Positions 17,698 through 26,177 of a stretch of 64,000 bases of DNA are shown here, in pieces. Within the stretch, counting starts at the first letter, position 1; every line of letters starts with the position of its first letter. Source of the stretch: Candidatus Magasanikbacteria bacterium RIFOXYC2_FULL_42_28 (GTDB lineage: Bacteria; Patescibacteria; ABY1; Magasanikbacterales; GWA2-37-8); NCBI GenBank assembly GCA_001784435.1, contig MFQZ01000005.1:48312-112311 (forward strand). The letters are read 5' to 3'. The notes under the pieces are model-generated. The model saw nothing but the letters and a program-made list of their open reading frames with translations. It was not told where the DNA came from and did no database searches. The translations under genes and the position numbers were made by a program.

Positions 17698-19158
17698 ATG
17701 ACGGAAAATTTAAACGAGGAAGCTGTGCGCTTAGAACACTTAAACGCCATTAAAACTGCCGGAACCAATCCCTATCCGGCCAAATCCGACCGCACCCACA
17801 CCTTGGCGGTCGCACACGCGAGCGCCACTGATACCGCGGTAACAGTAGTCGGCCGAATTATGACTATGCGCACCATGGGCAAATTGTGTTTCGCTCATTT
17901 GCGTGATGATAGTGGAAAAATACAAATCGCGGTTTCGGAAAAAGAATTAGGCGCGGACAAATTTAAATTTTTTACCAAAAATTTGGAGATGGGGGATTTT
18001 GTGCAAACGGAAGGAACGATTTTTACCACACACAAAGGAGAAATTTCCGTGCTCGTAAAAAATTATACTGTTTTGGCCAAAACTCTTCTGCCATTGCCGG
18101 AAAAATTTCACGGGCTGTCTAATGTGGAAACACGCTATCGACAACGTTATTTAGATTTAATATCCAGTGACGAAGCGATGCGTATCGCCAAAGTCCGATC
18201 ACTACTGGTGCGCGAAATTCGTAATTATTTTGACGCTGAAGGATTTTTTGAGGTAGAAACGCCGATTTTACAAACACTTTATGGTGGCGCTTTGGCCAAG
18301 CCATTTGTTACGCACCACAACGCGCTGGATATTCCTTTGTATTTGCGCATTGCACCGGAATTGTATTTAAAACGATTAATAGTTGGCGGTTTTGAAAAAG
18401 TTTACGAAGTGGCACGCTGTTTTCGCAACGAAGGCATTGACCATAACCACAATCCGGAATTTACGCAAATTGAATTTTACTGGGCTTACGCCGATTACAA
18501 TAAATTAATGGATTTTGTGGAAAAGATGTTACCACATATTATTACGGCCGCCGATTTGCCTTTGAAATTTACGGCCGAAGGCCAAGAGGTTGATTTCACA
18601 CCGCCATATCCGCGCGTTTCAATGCGAGAGTTAATAAAAAAATACGCAAAAATTGACATTGAAGATTATTCGGATCAAGCGAGTATGTTCGCGTTAGCGA
18701 AAAAATTAAATGTAGATGGTGTAGATCCGGGAACCGGACGCGGGAAATTGATTGATGAAATTTATAAAGCGTACGCTCGGACAAAAATTATTAATCCGAT
18801 ATTTATGATTGATCATCCGGTGGAATTATCACCTTTGGCCAAGAAAAAATCCGATGACCCGCGTTATGTGGAAAGATTTCAATTGCTGTGTGTAGGTGGT
18901 AACGAATTGATGAACGCTTTTTCGGAATTAAACGACCCGATTGACCAAGAGGAACGACTTAAAGAACAAACGCGTTTGGCCGATGCCGGCGACGAGGAGT
19001 CAATGCCCTATGATGAGGATTTTGTGACTGCTTTGAAACACGGGATGCCGCCGACGGCTGGCCTTGGTATGGGTATTGATCGGCTAGTCAAATTATTGGT
19101 TAACGCCGATAATTTGAAAGAGGTGATTTTGTTTCCGACTTTGAAGCCGAAGGAGTAG
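17698..19158 (+). CDS. lysS: Lysyl-tRNA synthetase, class II
   Basis: It charges tRNA-Lys with lysine. An N-terminal OB-fold anticodon-binding domain (about 40-145, VVGRIMTMRTMGKLCFAHLR) precedes the class II catalytic core. Motif 1 is near 165-190, motif 2 is FRNEGIDHNHNPEFTQIEFY, and motif 3 is GLGMGIDRL near the C-terminus. Length (486) is typical. It is the first gene of a compact run (lysS, nucleotidyltransferase, HAM1-NUDIX, hypothetical, serS, alr, ftsQ), with gaps of a few bases or overlaps. A good promoter precedes it. Confidence 0.97.
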   Translation: MTENLNEEAVRLEHLNAIKTAGTNPYPAKSDRTHTLAVAHASATDTAVTVVGRIMTMRTMGKLCFAHLRDDSGKIQIAVSEKELGADKFKFFTKNLEMGDFVQTEGTIFTTHKGEISVLVKNYTVLAKTLLPLPEKFHGLSNVETRYRQRYLDLISSDEAMRIAKVRSLLVREIRNYFDAEGFFEVETPILQTLYGGALAKPFVTHHNALDIPLYLRIAPELYLKRLIVGGFEKVYEVARCFRNEGIDHNHNPEFTQIEFYWAYADYNKLMDFVEKMLPHIITAADLPLKFTAEGQEVDFTPPYPRVSMRELIKKYAKIDIEDYSDQASMFALAKKLNVDGVDPGTGRGKLIDEIYKAYARTKIINPIFMIDHPVELSPLAKKKSDDPRYVERFQLLCVGGNELMNAFSELNDPIDQEERLKEQTRLADAGDEESMPYDEDFVTALKHGMPPTAGLGMGIDRLVKLLVNADNLKEVILFPTLKPKE

Positions 19159-19160
19159 TT

Positions 19161-19586
19161 ATGACAAAGGTAATGTTATTCGGCACCTTTGACATCCTGC
19201 ACCCCGGACATGAATATGTCTTTAAGCAAGCGCGACGTTATGGTGACCATTTAACAGTGGTAATAGCACGCGACGCGACGGTTTTAAAAATAAAAAAACA
19301 TTGTCCGGTAAATTCAGAAAAGGAGCGCGTTAAAAATTTAAAAAAGACCGGTTTGGTTAACAAAGTGGTTTTGGGAAATTTGGGCGATAAATTGGTGGTA
19401 GTAAAAAAAGCCAAACCAAACATAATTGTGCTCGGATACGACCAAAATAATTTTATTGACGAATTACGTGCCGAATTTCCCAAAATAAAAATCGTGCGTT
19501 TAAAATCTTATTACCCCAAAAAATACAAAAGTTCGCTAATGACGAATTATGAAAAAAATTCCGCTACTCATCGCCACCACCAATAA
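19161..19586 (+). CDS. Cytidylyltransferase-family nucleotidyltransferase
   Basis: A 141-residue protein with the HxGH nucleotidyltransferase signature in FGTFDILHPGHEYVFKQARR at the N-terminus. RYGDHLTVVIARD and a later KPNIIVLGYDQ segment follow. This layout matches glycerol-3-phosphate cytidylyltransferase, archaeal-type FAD synthetase (RibL) and similar enzymes, which move a nucleotide onto a phosphorylated or alcohol substrate. The substrate is not decidable by reading. It starts 2 bp after lysS and overlaps the HAM1-NUDIX gene by 38 bp. Confidence 0.85.
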   Translation: MTKVMLFGTFDILHPGHEYVFKQARRYGDHLTVVIARDATVLKIKKHCPVNSEKERVKNLKKTGLVNKVVLGNLGDKLVVVKKAKPNIIVLGYDQNNFIDELRAEFPKIKIVRLKSYYPKKYKSSLMTNYEKNSATHRHHQ

Positions 19587-20583
19587 ACACAAGGCCAAAG
19601 AAATGCTAAGTTTCCTGGGCGATTTGCCGTTTAAATTTTTGACTTTAAATGATTTAAAAAATGTTCCCAAAGCCCCGGCTGAAGCCGGAAAAACATTAGA
19701 GGAAAACGCGATTTTAAAAGCACGCTATTACGGCGAAAAAACCGGACTGATCTGTTTGGCGAATGATACCGGGCTATTTATTAACGCTTTAAAGGGTTGG
19801 CCGGGTGTAATCAGCGCGCGCGTAGGCACCTCGGGAAAAGACCGAAGGGATAGGGTGCTAGCTAAAATGAAAAATACTAAAAACCGCCAAGCCGAATTTA
19901 GAGCTGTTTTGGCAATTTATGACCCCAATGCGGAAAGCTTGCATACTATGGGAGGTTCCACCAAGGGAAAAATAACGAAAGTACCGGGATTTGATAACGG
20001 CTTTGACTATGATATGATTTTTTCTGTATCAGAAAAAAATAAAATTTACTCTGAAATGACCGTAACGGAAAAAAATGCTGTTAGCCATCGTGGCAAAGCG
20101 TTAATTAAAATTAAATATCTTTTGCAGAATATCTATTGCGCCAAACACATTGTAGTGCCGGTAGCAATTATAATAAAAAATGGTAAAATCTTAGTCACAA
20201 AGCGCAACGATCCTCACCGACCGGAATATCACGAAAGATGGGAATTCCCAGGCGGCTCAATGGAGATGGGCGAGACTATCGAAGAAAATTTAATCCGAGA
20301 AGCTAGCGAAGAAGCGGGTTATATAATTGAACCACTCGAACAATTAAAGCAGATCTACATAAAAGAGCAACGATACCCAACCTGGAGTTATCAGGTATAT
20401 TTAATACCGTATATTTGCTCAATATCTGGTGGGACTGGACGATATAACGATGCCGAAGTATTGGACGCGCGCTTCATAGAACCTGAAGAAATGGGAGAAA
20501 TGAAATTTGTTGATAAAAATGAAGCAATGTTTAAAAAATTTTTACCAGAATTAAAACAATTGATTAAAAAATATCATTTATAG
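19549..20583 (+). CDS. HAM1/RdgB-NUDIX fusion (nucleotide-pool sanitising)
   Basis: Two house-cleaning domains are joined in one 344-residue chain. Residues 1-195 are an RdgB/HAM1 (dITP/XTP pyrophosphatase) domain: TTNKHKAKE at 11-18, ANDTGL at 71-76, GFDYDMIF at 151-158 and SHRGKAL at 179-185. Residues 200-344 are a NUDIX domain with a complete box from G236 to Y258 (GSMEMGE, then REASEEAGY). The usual ADD(S/T)GL of HAM1 reads ANDTGL here, so one acidic residue is Asn. The gene overlaps the preceding one by 38 bp and is followed 1 bp later by a hypothetical gene. Confidence 0.9.
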   Translation: MKKIPLLIATTNKHKAKEMLSFLGDLPFKFLTLNDLKNVPKAPAEAGKTLEENAILKARYYGEKTGLICLANDTGLFINALKGWPGVISARVGTSGKDRRDRVLAKMKNTKNRQAEFRAVLAIYDPNAESLHTMGGSTKGKITKVPGFDNGFDYDMIFSVSEKNKIYSEMTVTEKNAVSHRGKALIKIKYLLQNIYCAKHIVVPVAIIIKNGKILVTKRNDPHRPEYHERWEFPGGSMEMGETIEENLIREASEEAGYIIEPLEQLKQIYIKEQRYPTWSYQVYLIPYICSISGGTGRYNDAEVLDARFIEPEEMGEMKFVDKNEAMFKKFLPELKQLIKKYHL

Positions 20584-20584
20584 T

Positions 20585-21004
20585 ATGACAGAAAAAAGAA
20601 AATTCACACCAAAATCTGCAATAGCACTAGAGTCAGAAAATGAAATGACCCCAGAAGAATTGGCGGAACTTATAAAAGTTGAACTTATCCCCTTCTCAGA
20701 TGATGTCCATAGTGTAACAACCCAGAAAGAGGCTGCGGGAAGTTACATAGCATTCAATGGATTCAAATGGATGATTGATAAAAAAAATTACAATTTAAAA
20801 ATTTGGCCTAGTAGTACGATACCACCTTTAGATCACGTGATGGTTGATCGTAAATTATATTTTGAGGGCACCTATGGAAATATATCTAGAAGTTCTGGCC
20901 TTGAATTTAGGCAGAGACAAAACTTCACAAGGACAGAGACTGCCGCAATTAAATTAGCACTGGAAAAATTTTTTGGGGTAGAAATTACTTACTTTATTAA
21001 ATGA
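20585..21004 (+). CDS. Hypothetical protein, 139 residues
   Basis: No family is recognised. It is a soluble, mixed alpha/beta protein with a PEELAELIKVELIPF helix near residue 25, central aromatic-rich strands (YIAFNGFKWMIDKKNYNLKI) and a C-terminal helix. It lies 1 bp after the HAM1-NUDIX gene and 1 bp before serS, so it is surely co-transcribed. Codon use is more A-rich than that of serS. Confidence 0.7.
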   Translation: MTEKRKFTPKSAIALESENEMTPEELAELIKVELIPFSDDVHSVTTQKEAAGSYIAFNGFKWMIDKKNYNLKIWPSSTIPPLDHVMVDRKLYFEGTYGNISRSSGLEFRQRQNFTRTETAAIKLALEKFFGVEITYFIK

Positions 21005-21005
21005 T

Positions 21006-22259
21006 ATGTTAGACATAAAATTTATTCGCGAAAACGCGGAGTTAGTAAAAAATAACTGTTTAAAAAGACGAGTTAAAATAGATATTGACAAATTGCTTGC
21101 AACAGATGAAGAACGTCGTTCAAATTTAAGAAGAGTAGAGGAATTACGTGCTTTACGCAATCAAAAATCCAAAGGCAAGCCAACCGAAGATGAAATTACC
21201 AAAATGCGCACAATTGGAGATGAAATAAAAAGTTTAGAGAGCGAGTTGACGGAAATTGAAAATGAATATCATGCGCTTTTATTGGCCGTGCCAAACTTAA
21301 CTAACGAGGAGACACCAGTGGGGGGCGAAGAGGATTTTAAAGTCGTAAAAACCGTTGGTAAAATTCCCAAATTTGATTTTCCGGCTTTAAACCACGAAGA
21401 ACTTTTGATTAAGAATGACCTGATTGATTTTGAACGCGGAACCAAAGTAGCAGGCGCGAAATTTTATTTTGTCAAAAATAATTTAGTACGGTTGAATCAG
21501 GCGCTTATAAATTATGGTATAGATGTCGTGACGGCTCACGGCTACACGCTCGTGGAAACGCCGGATTTGGCTAAAAATGAAATACTATCCGGTATTGGTT
21601 TTAACCCGCGCGGTGAGGAAACCCAAGTGTATTCAATAGAAAATACCGATTTGAGTTTAATCGGCACAGCTGAAATAACCATGGGCGGGTATCATGCCAA
21701 TGAGGTATTGGATTTATCAAAAGGCGCAAAAAAATATGTCGCTCTATCACATTGTTTCCGCACCGAAGCCGGTGCTTATGGCCGAGAGTCCAAAGGTTTA
21801 TACCGGGTCCACCAATTTGCAAAATTAGAAATGTTTATCTATTGCAAACCGGAAGAAAGCGAAAAATACCACGCCGAACTTTTGGAAATTGAAAAAGAAA
21901 TTATTGACGGCCTAGAATTGCCCTATCGCGTAATTGACATTGCCTCTAGTGATTTGGGTGGTCCGGCTTATCGCAAGTTTGATATTGAGGCCTGGATGAC
22001 CATGAAAGCGGGGGATGGTAAAACTGGCGACTATGGCGAAATTACCTCTACCAGTAATTGTACTGACTACCAAGCGCGCCGTTTAAATATAAAATACCGC
22101 AAAGAGGACGGTGGAACCGAGTATGTCCACACCTTAAACGGCACGGCAGTGGTGTTAAGCCGCTTCCCATTGGCAATTGTAGAAAATTACCAACAAGCCG
22201 ACGGCACGATAGCAGTGCCAAAAATATTGCAAAAATATTGCGGATTAAAAAAACTTTAA
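21006..22259 (+). CDS. serS: Seryl-tRNA synthetase
   Basis: It charges tRNA-Ser with serine. The N-terminal long coiled-coil arm (about 25-105) grips the long variable arm of tRNA-Ser. The class II core has SHCFRTEAGAYGRESKGLYR (motif 2 region) and TLNGTAVVLSRFPLAIVENY (motif 3 region). Length 417 is typical. The initiator ATG at 21006 is 1 bp after the preceding stop. A tRNA-Ser(GGA) gene is also in this window, at 44568-44652. Confidence 0.97.
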   Translation: MLDIKFIRENAELVKNNCLKRRVKIDIDKLLATDEERRSNLRRVEELRALRNQKSKGKPTEDEITKMRTIGDEIKSLESELTEIENEYHALLLAVPNLTNEETPVGGEEDFKVVKTVGKIPKFDFPALNHEELLIKNDLIDFERGTKVAGAKFYFVKNNLVRLNQALINYGIDVVTAHGYTLVETPDLAKNEILSGIGFNPRGEETQVYSIENTDLSLIGTAEITMGGYHANEVLDLSKGAKKYVALSHCFRTEAGAYGRESKGLYRVHQFAKLEMFIYCKPEESEKYHAELLEIEKEIIDGLELPYRVIDIASSDLGGPAYRKFDIEAWMTMKAGDGKTGDYGEITSTSNCTDYQARRLNIKYRKEDGGTEYVHTLNGTAVVLSRFPLAIVENYQQADGTIAVPKILQKYCGLKKL

Positions 22260-22262
22260 ATT

Positions 22263-23378
22263 ATGCACACTTGGGTAGAAGTTGATTCCAAAGCGATCAA
22301 CTACAATTTGGCGCAATTTAAAAAAAAAATTGGACCGGATAAATTACTGATGCCGGTTGTTAAAGCCAATGCTTATGGGCATGGCATAGTTGAAATTGCT
22401 AAAATTTGCGATTCTAATAGGGGAGTGAACAGAATTTGTGTCGTGAATGACGACGAGGCATTTTTACTTGTAAAATCCAACATTAAAAAACCGATAATGA
22501 TTTTAAGTTTTTATGATTGTAGTGATGAACACAAAATGTATTCACTGGCTAAAGCGGATGCAATATTCGCGGTTTATCGAGATGACCAAATTAAATTATT
22601 AAATAAAGTAGGGGAGAAGGCTAATGTCAAAATCCGCGTTCATCTAAAAGTTGATTGCGGGACAGGGAGAATTGGGGTATTGCCAGTTGACGCTGTCAGA
22701 GTTGCCCAAAAAATTGTCGCACAGAAAAATTTACAATTGGAAGGGTTGTGGAGCCATTTTGCCAGCAGTGAAACAGATAAAATTTATACAAAAAAACAGC
22801 ACGAAATTTTTCAAAAAACTGCTGCTCAAATTGAAAAAGCCGGAATTAAAATTCCAATTAAGCACATGGCCTGTTCGGCCTCGACCGTTCTATTCCCATT
22901 AAACCAATACACCGCCGCGCGCGTAGGGTTGAGTACTTATGGTTTACATCCGAGCCAAAATACTAAGCCCAAAATTAACCTTAAACCGGCTTTATCTTGG
23001 CACACCCGCATAATTCAAGTCAAAACCCTCCCCAAGGGCTCTAAAATCAGCTACGGTGGCACTTACACGGCCAAAGCACCGATAACCTTGGCCGTACTGC
23101 CGGTAGGGTATTATGACGGTTATGACCGGAGTATGTCTAATGTCGCCGAAGTGCTTATTAAAGGCCAAAAATGCCCAATTCGTGGCCGAATTTGCATGAA
23201 TTTATGTATGGTAGATATTAGTAAAGTAAAAAATGTAAAAGTGGGAGATGTGGCAACATTAATTGGCACACAAGGCAAAAATAGCGTGTCAGCCGATCAG
23301 TTAGCCAAATGGGCAAATACTATTAACTACGAAATTGTAGACAGAATTAATCCGCTTATACCCAGAATTTATCGGTAA
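22263..23378 (+). CDS. alr: Alanine racemase
   Basis: A PLP enzyme that makes D-alanine for peptidoglycan. The N-terminal TIM barrel carries the PLP lysine in VVKANAYGHG (about residue 38). The C-terminal beta domain carries the second catalytic region (GRICMNLCMVDIS). ARVGLSTYGLHPS and VLPVGYYDGYDRS are typical of Alr. Length 371 is standard. It lies 3 bp after serS and 14 bp before ftsQ, linking wall precursor supply with division. Confidence 0.96.
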   Translation: MHTWVEVDSKAINYNLAQFKKKIGPDKLLMPVVKANAYGHGIVEIAKICDSNRGVNRICVVNDDEAFLLVKSNIKKPIMILSFYDCSDEHKMYSLAKADAIFAVYRDDQIKLLNKVGEKANVKIRVHLKVDCGTGRIGVLPVDAVRVAQKIVAQKNLQLEGLWSHFASSETDKIYTKKQHEIFQKTAAQIEKAGIKIPIKHMACSASTVLFPLNQYTAARVGLSTYGLHPSQNTKPKINLKPALSWHTRIIQVKTLPKGSKISYGGTYTAKAPITLAVLPVGYYDGYDRSMSNVAEVLIKGQKCPIRGRICMNLCMVDISKVKNVKVGDVATLIGTQGKNSVSADQLAKWANTINYEIVDRINPLIPRIYR

Positions 23379-23392
23379 CATACCAGGGAGGC

Positions 23393-24382
23393 ATGTCAAA
23401 ATTTTTTTATTCGGAAAATAGCCACAAACAACATCAACCGCCAGACAGTTTTTGGCGGCGATTTTTAAAGTATCGCCAGAAAAAAAAAGCGCAAGCCGAT
23501 CTAAACAACTACTCAAAATTAAGAAATCCATATCGTAAAGAACCAAAACAGCAGCGTAAATTTCATTTAGTGCCGATTGGGCTGGGCCTCTTATTTATCG
23601 TTTGGCTGGCAATTATGGTCTATTTGCCATTTTTCCAAATTTCAAAATTATCATTTACCGGACTCAAAACAATTAAACAGTCGAAAATTGAAAACACCGT
23701 ATTGGCCGAACTTAATCAACGCCAATGGCTTCCTTCGGCTAACTATTTTTTGGTCTCCACAAATAAAATAACCTCAAAATTACAAGAAAATTTTCCTTTA
23801 CAGTCAATTACCATTACCAAAATTTTTCCCAATGAATTAAAAATTGCGGTGGCAGAAAAAATTTCCAGCATTGTCTATGACAACAGTAAATATTATTACT
23901 TATTGGACGAATCAGGGGCGGTAATGGAAATATTAGGGCCGGTCGGGGCAGGATCGTATATAAATCAACAGATGACCTCAACAACAGTCAGCTCAACGGC
24001 AATTTCGACGACAACGGTGGCTATCCACCTACCGGAATATCAAAAAATAACAACTGACTTTGGCGCGTATCCAATTTTGTATGATTATACCGCGCCCGAA
24101 AATATCAATTTAAAACAAATTGTTTTAACCAAAGAAATCATCGCGACTACCATTGAAGCGAGTGAAGAACTCGAAAAACAGGGGATAGGGCATTTAAAGT
24201 ATTTTGTCATGGAAAGCCAGACGGCCGGCCTAAAGGCCATCACTGACAAAAAATTCCAAGTTCTGTTAAGTTTCTTTAATCCGGTTAAAGATCAAATCGC
24301 AAACGCCGCGACAATTTTACGGACAAACCGTCCGAACGAGTATGTTGATGTTCGTTTTGGCGAACGGGTGTTTTGGAAGTAG
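23393..24382 (+). CDS. ftsQ: FtsQ/DivIB-like division protein with POTRA domain
   Basis: A single-pass membrane protein of the divisome. A basic cytoplasmic tail (about 1-60) is followed by one helix (about 65-88, VPIGLGLLFIVWLAIMVYLP). A POTRA-like domain comes next (FFQISKLSFTGLKTIKQSKI) and then the FtsQ beta domain (FPNELKIAVAEKISSIVY). A Thr/Ser-rich insert at about 195-212 (MTSTTVSSTAISTTTVAIHL) is odd for the family. The sequence AGGGAGG stands only 1 nt from the ATG, which is too close for a normal ribosome binding site. This is the last gene of the lysS-to-ftsQ run. Confidence 0.85.
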   Translation: MSKFFYSENSHKQHQPPDSFWRRFLKYRQKKKAQADLNNYSKLRNPYRKEPKQQRKFHLVPIGLGLLFIVWLAIMVYLPFFQISKLSFTGLKTIKQSKIENTVLAELNQRQWLPSANYFLVSTNKITSKLQENFPLQSITITKIFPNELKIAVAEKISSIVYDNSKYYYLLDESGAVMEILGPVGAGSYINQQMTSTTVSSTAISTTTVAIHLPEYQKITTDFGAYPILYDYTAPENINLKQIVLTKEIIATTIEASEELEKQGIGHLKYFVMESQTAGLKAITDKKFQVLLSFFNPVKDQIANAATILRTNRPNEYVDVRFGERVFWK

Positions 24383-24387
24383 GGGGT

Positions 24388-24432
24388 TGTGGATAAGTGG
24401 GGTTTGACATAATTTAAGTATTAATATATAAT
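24388..24432 (+). promoter_or_regulatory. Consensus promoter with upstream TGTGGATAA box (HNH-xer unit)
   Basis: TGTGGATAA at 24388-24396 (a perfect DnaA-box sequence), a 7-bp gap, TTGACA at 24404-24409, 17 bp, and TATAAT at 24427-24432. It drives the HNH and Xer genes. The box-to--35 geometry recurs at several other promoters here. Confidence 0.85.
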
Positions 24433-24473
24433 TGAGTATAATAACTCTTACACTCAATTATAAATATCACATT

Positions 24474-25196
24474 ATGCCCACAATTTCAAGATTAACCGCC
24501 GCCTCTATAATACTCCGCGAACCTGCTGAAAATTTGATATTTCAATTGCACAAAAATAAAGTGAGTCCAGAAAATATTGTTAATGAGATATACAAAAAAA
24601 CTAAGATCCATATCAACCCGCGAACTATTCAAAAAATTCTCAAATTGCCAGTAACTGCCGGATCGCCAAACACTAATAATCAAAATTTGCTCTATAAAAA
24701 ACCGATTGGCAAAGGCGAAGTCATATCGATAATACTTAATCAACCATTTAACGAATTACTAAAAAACCTATATATCTCGCAAAATATGACGGCGGCCGAA
24801 ATATCTGACGAGTTATTTAAAAAAACAAAAATACTAATTACAAATAGATCGATTGCTCGAAATTTAAAAAAACTGGGATTAATCAGGACACTAAGTGAAG
24901 CTTTTAATTTGGCAATTAAAACTGGGCGTAAATCCTACGTGCATCTACGAAGAACTAAGAAATCGATAGAACTACGCAAAGGTGTGCAGCTTAAAATGCG
25001 CTATAACGTACTTCAAAGAGACAAATTTAGATGCGTATTATGCGGTAGAGACGCGAAAGATGATCGCCTTGAAATCGACCACATCGTCCCCGTCGTCGCC
25101 GGTGGTACGAATGACATAAAAAACCTTCGGACATTGTGCGCGGAATGTAATAAAGGCAAAATGTTGTTGGAGGAAAGACATATCATTGCACTATAA
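24474..25196 (+). CDS. HNH endonuclease-domain protein with duplicated N-terminal module
   Basis: A 240-residue protein. The C-terminal HNH zinc nuclease fold is clear: RDKFRCVLCG, then LEIDHIVPVVAGGTNDIKNL, then CAECNKGK. The N-terminal 140 residues hold two copies of a roughly 50-residue helical module, each with an IIL..P..L start and a KKTKI.I..R.I..(L/N)LK end (about residues 8-56 and 84-136). They are probably DNA-binding helix-turn-helix units. The frame is open upstream to 24432, but the ATG at 24474 avoids the promoter. It is 5 bp before the Xer gene and shares its promoter. The target is unknown. Confidence 0.8.
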   Translation: MPTISRLTAASIILREPAENLIFQLHKNKVSPENIVNEIYKKTKIHINPRTIQKILKLPVTAGSPNTNNQNLLYKKPIGKGEVISIILNQPFNELLKNLYISQNMTAAEISDELFKKTKILITNRSIARNLKKLGLIRTLSEAFNLAIKTGRKSYVHLRRTKKSIELRKGVQLKMRYNVLQRDKFRCVLCGRDAKDDRLEIDHIVPVVAGGTNDIKNLRTLCAECNKGKMLLEERHIIAL

Positions 25197-25201
25197 CTAA
25201 T

Positions 25202-26143
25202 ATGACCATAGAATTACCACACCTAGATGACTTTATCCTAAATCTAAAAGCCAACAACTTTTCCGATGAAACTGCCTATAACTATGAACGCGATCTAAAT
25301 ACTTTTGAAGATTTTTTAAGAGACGATATTAAGCAAAATTTTGAAAAAATTACAAAAACTGATATTTTGCGATACAAAGCATACCTGACCTCTACTGACA
25401 GAAAAACGGCAGAAAATCATAAATCTGAACAGAAATTAACGAGTTACTCAATAAACCGTGTTTTATCTGCTTTAAGATCATACCTAAAATTTTTGGAAGA
25501 CATGGATTATGACTCCCCTATTTCAGCTAATGCAATCAAGCTGTTAAAAACAGAAAAAAAACACGCTCGTGTACCGGAAATCAATGAAGTTTTAAAAATC
25601 TTAGAAGCACCGACAAAATACGAAGACAATTTGCAAGTTGGCATGCGTAATCGCGCCATGCTTGAAACTTTGTTTGCCACCGGTATGCGTATTTCAGAAC
25701 TTTTATCACTTAAAGTTAATCAGATCGACAAAACCGGACGGGTATATGTGATGGGTAAAGGAAAAAAACAAAGATTTGTATATTTAACACCACGTGCTCT
25801 CACTCACCTATCCAATTACCTAAAAATTCGCAACAGTACCTCTGAAATGCTATTTATCCCCTATCGCGGCAGAAATAACCAAGAAAAAAATAAAAGGATA
25901 TCTACAAATTATTTACAGTTTAAAATAAAAAGATATCGTGAATTATTAGATATCAATTTACCGGTAAGCGCGCATACTTTGCGCCATTGTTTTGCGACAT
26001 ATTTAGCCGAAAATGGTGCGAATCCGGCTGCTATTCAAATTTTATTGGGTCACGAGTCGCTTGATACCACCACGCGCTATGTTCACGCCTCTGATCGTTA
26101 CGCTGAAAAAATTCACAATCAATTTCATCCTTTATTTAAATAA
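25202..26143 (+). CDS. xerC: Tyrosine recombinase, XerC/XerD-like
   Basis: A site-specific recombinase of 313 residues with an N-terminal SAM-like core-binding domain (1-110) and a catalytic domain. The catalytic Arg is in TGMRISELLSL (about 163), HxxR in HTLRHCF (about 258-261), the second His in LGHESL (about 284) and the nucleophilic Tyr in TTRYVHA (about 293). By length it fits chromosome-dimer resolution (Xer) rather than a phage integrase, though pairing with an HNH gene leaves an element role open. XerC versus XerD cannot be decided here. It is followed by a bidirectional terminator facing dnaJ. Confidence 0.9.
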   Translation: MTIELPHLDDFILNLKANNFSDETAYNYERDLNTFEDFLRDDIKQNFEKITKTDILRYKAYLTSTDRKTAENHKSEQKLTSYSINRVLSALRSYLKFLEDMDYDSPISANAIKLLKTEKKHARVPEINEVLKILEAPTKYEDNLQVGMRNRAMLETLFATGMRISELLSLKVNQIDKTGRVYVMGKGKKQRFVYLTPRALTHLSNYLKIRNSTSEMLFIPYRGRNNQEKNKRISTNYLQFKIKRYRELLDINLPVSAHTLRHCFATYLAENGANPAAIQILLGHESLDTTTRYVHASDRYAEKIHNQFHPLFK

Positions 26144-26155
26144 TAAACGAAAAAA

Positions 26156-26177
26156 TAATCCGCCTCTTCGGCGGATT
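26156..26177. terminator. Bidirectional terminator between xer and dnaJ
   Basis: An AATCCGCC/GGCGGATT stem with a TCTTC loop, flanked by A-rich and T-rich tracts. It serves the convergent xer (+) and dnaJ (-) genes and overlaps the dnaJ stop. Confidence 0.8.
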
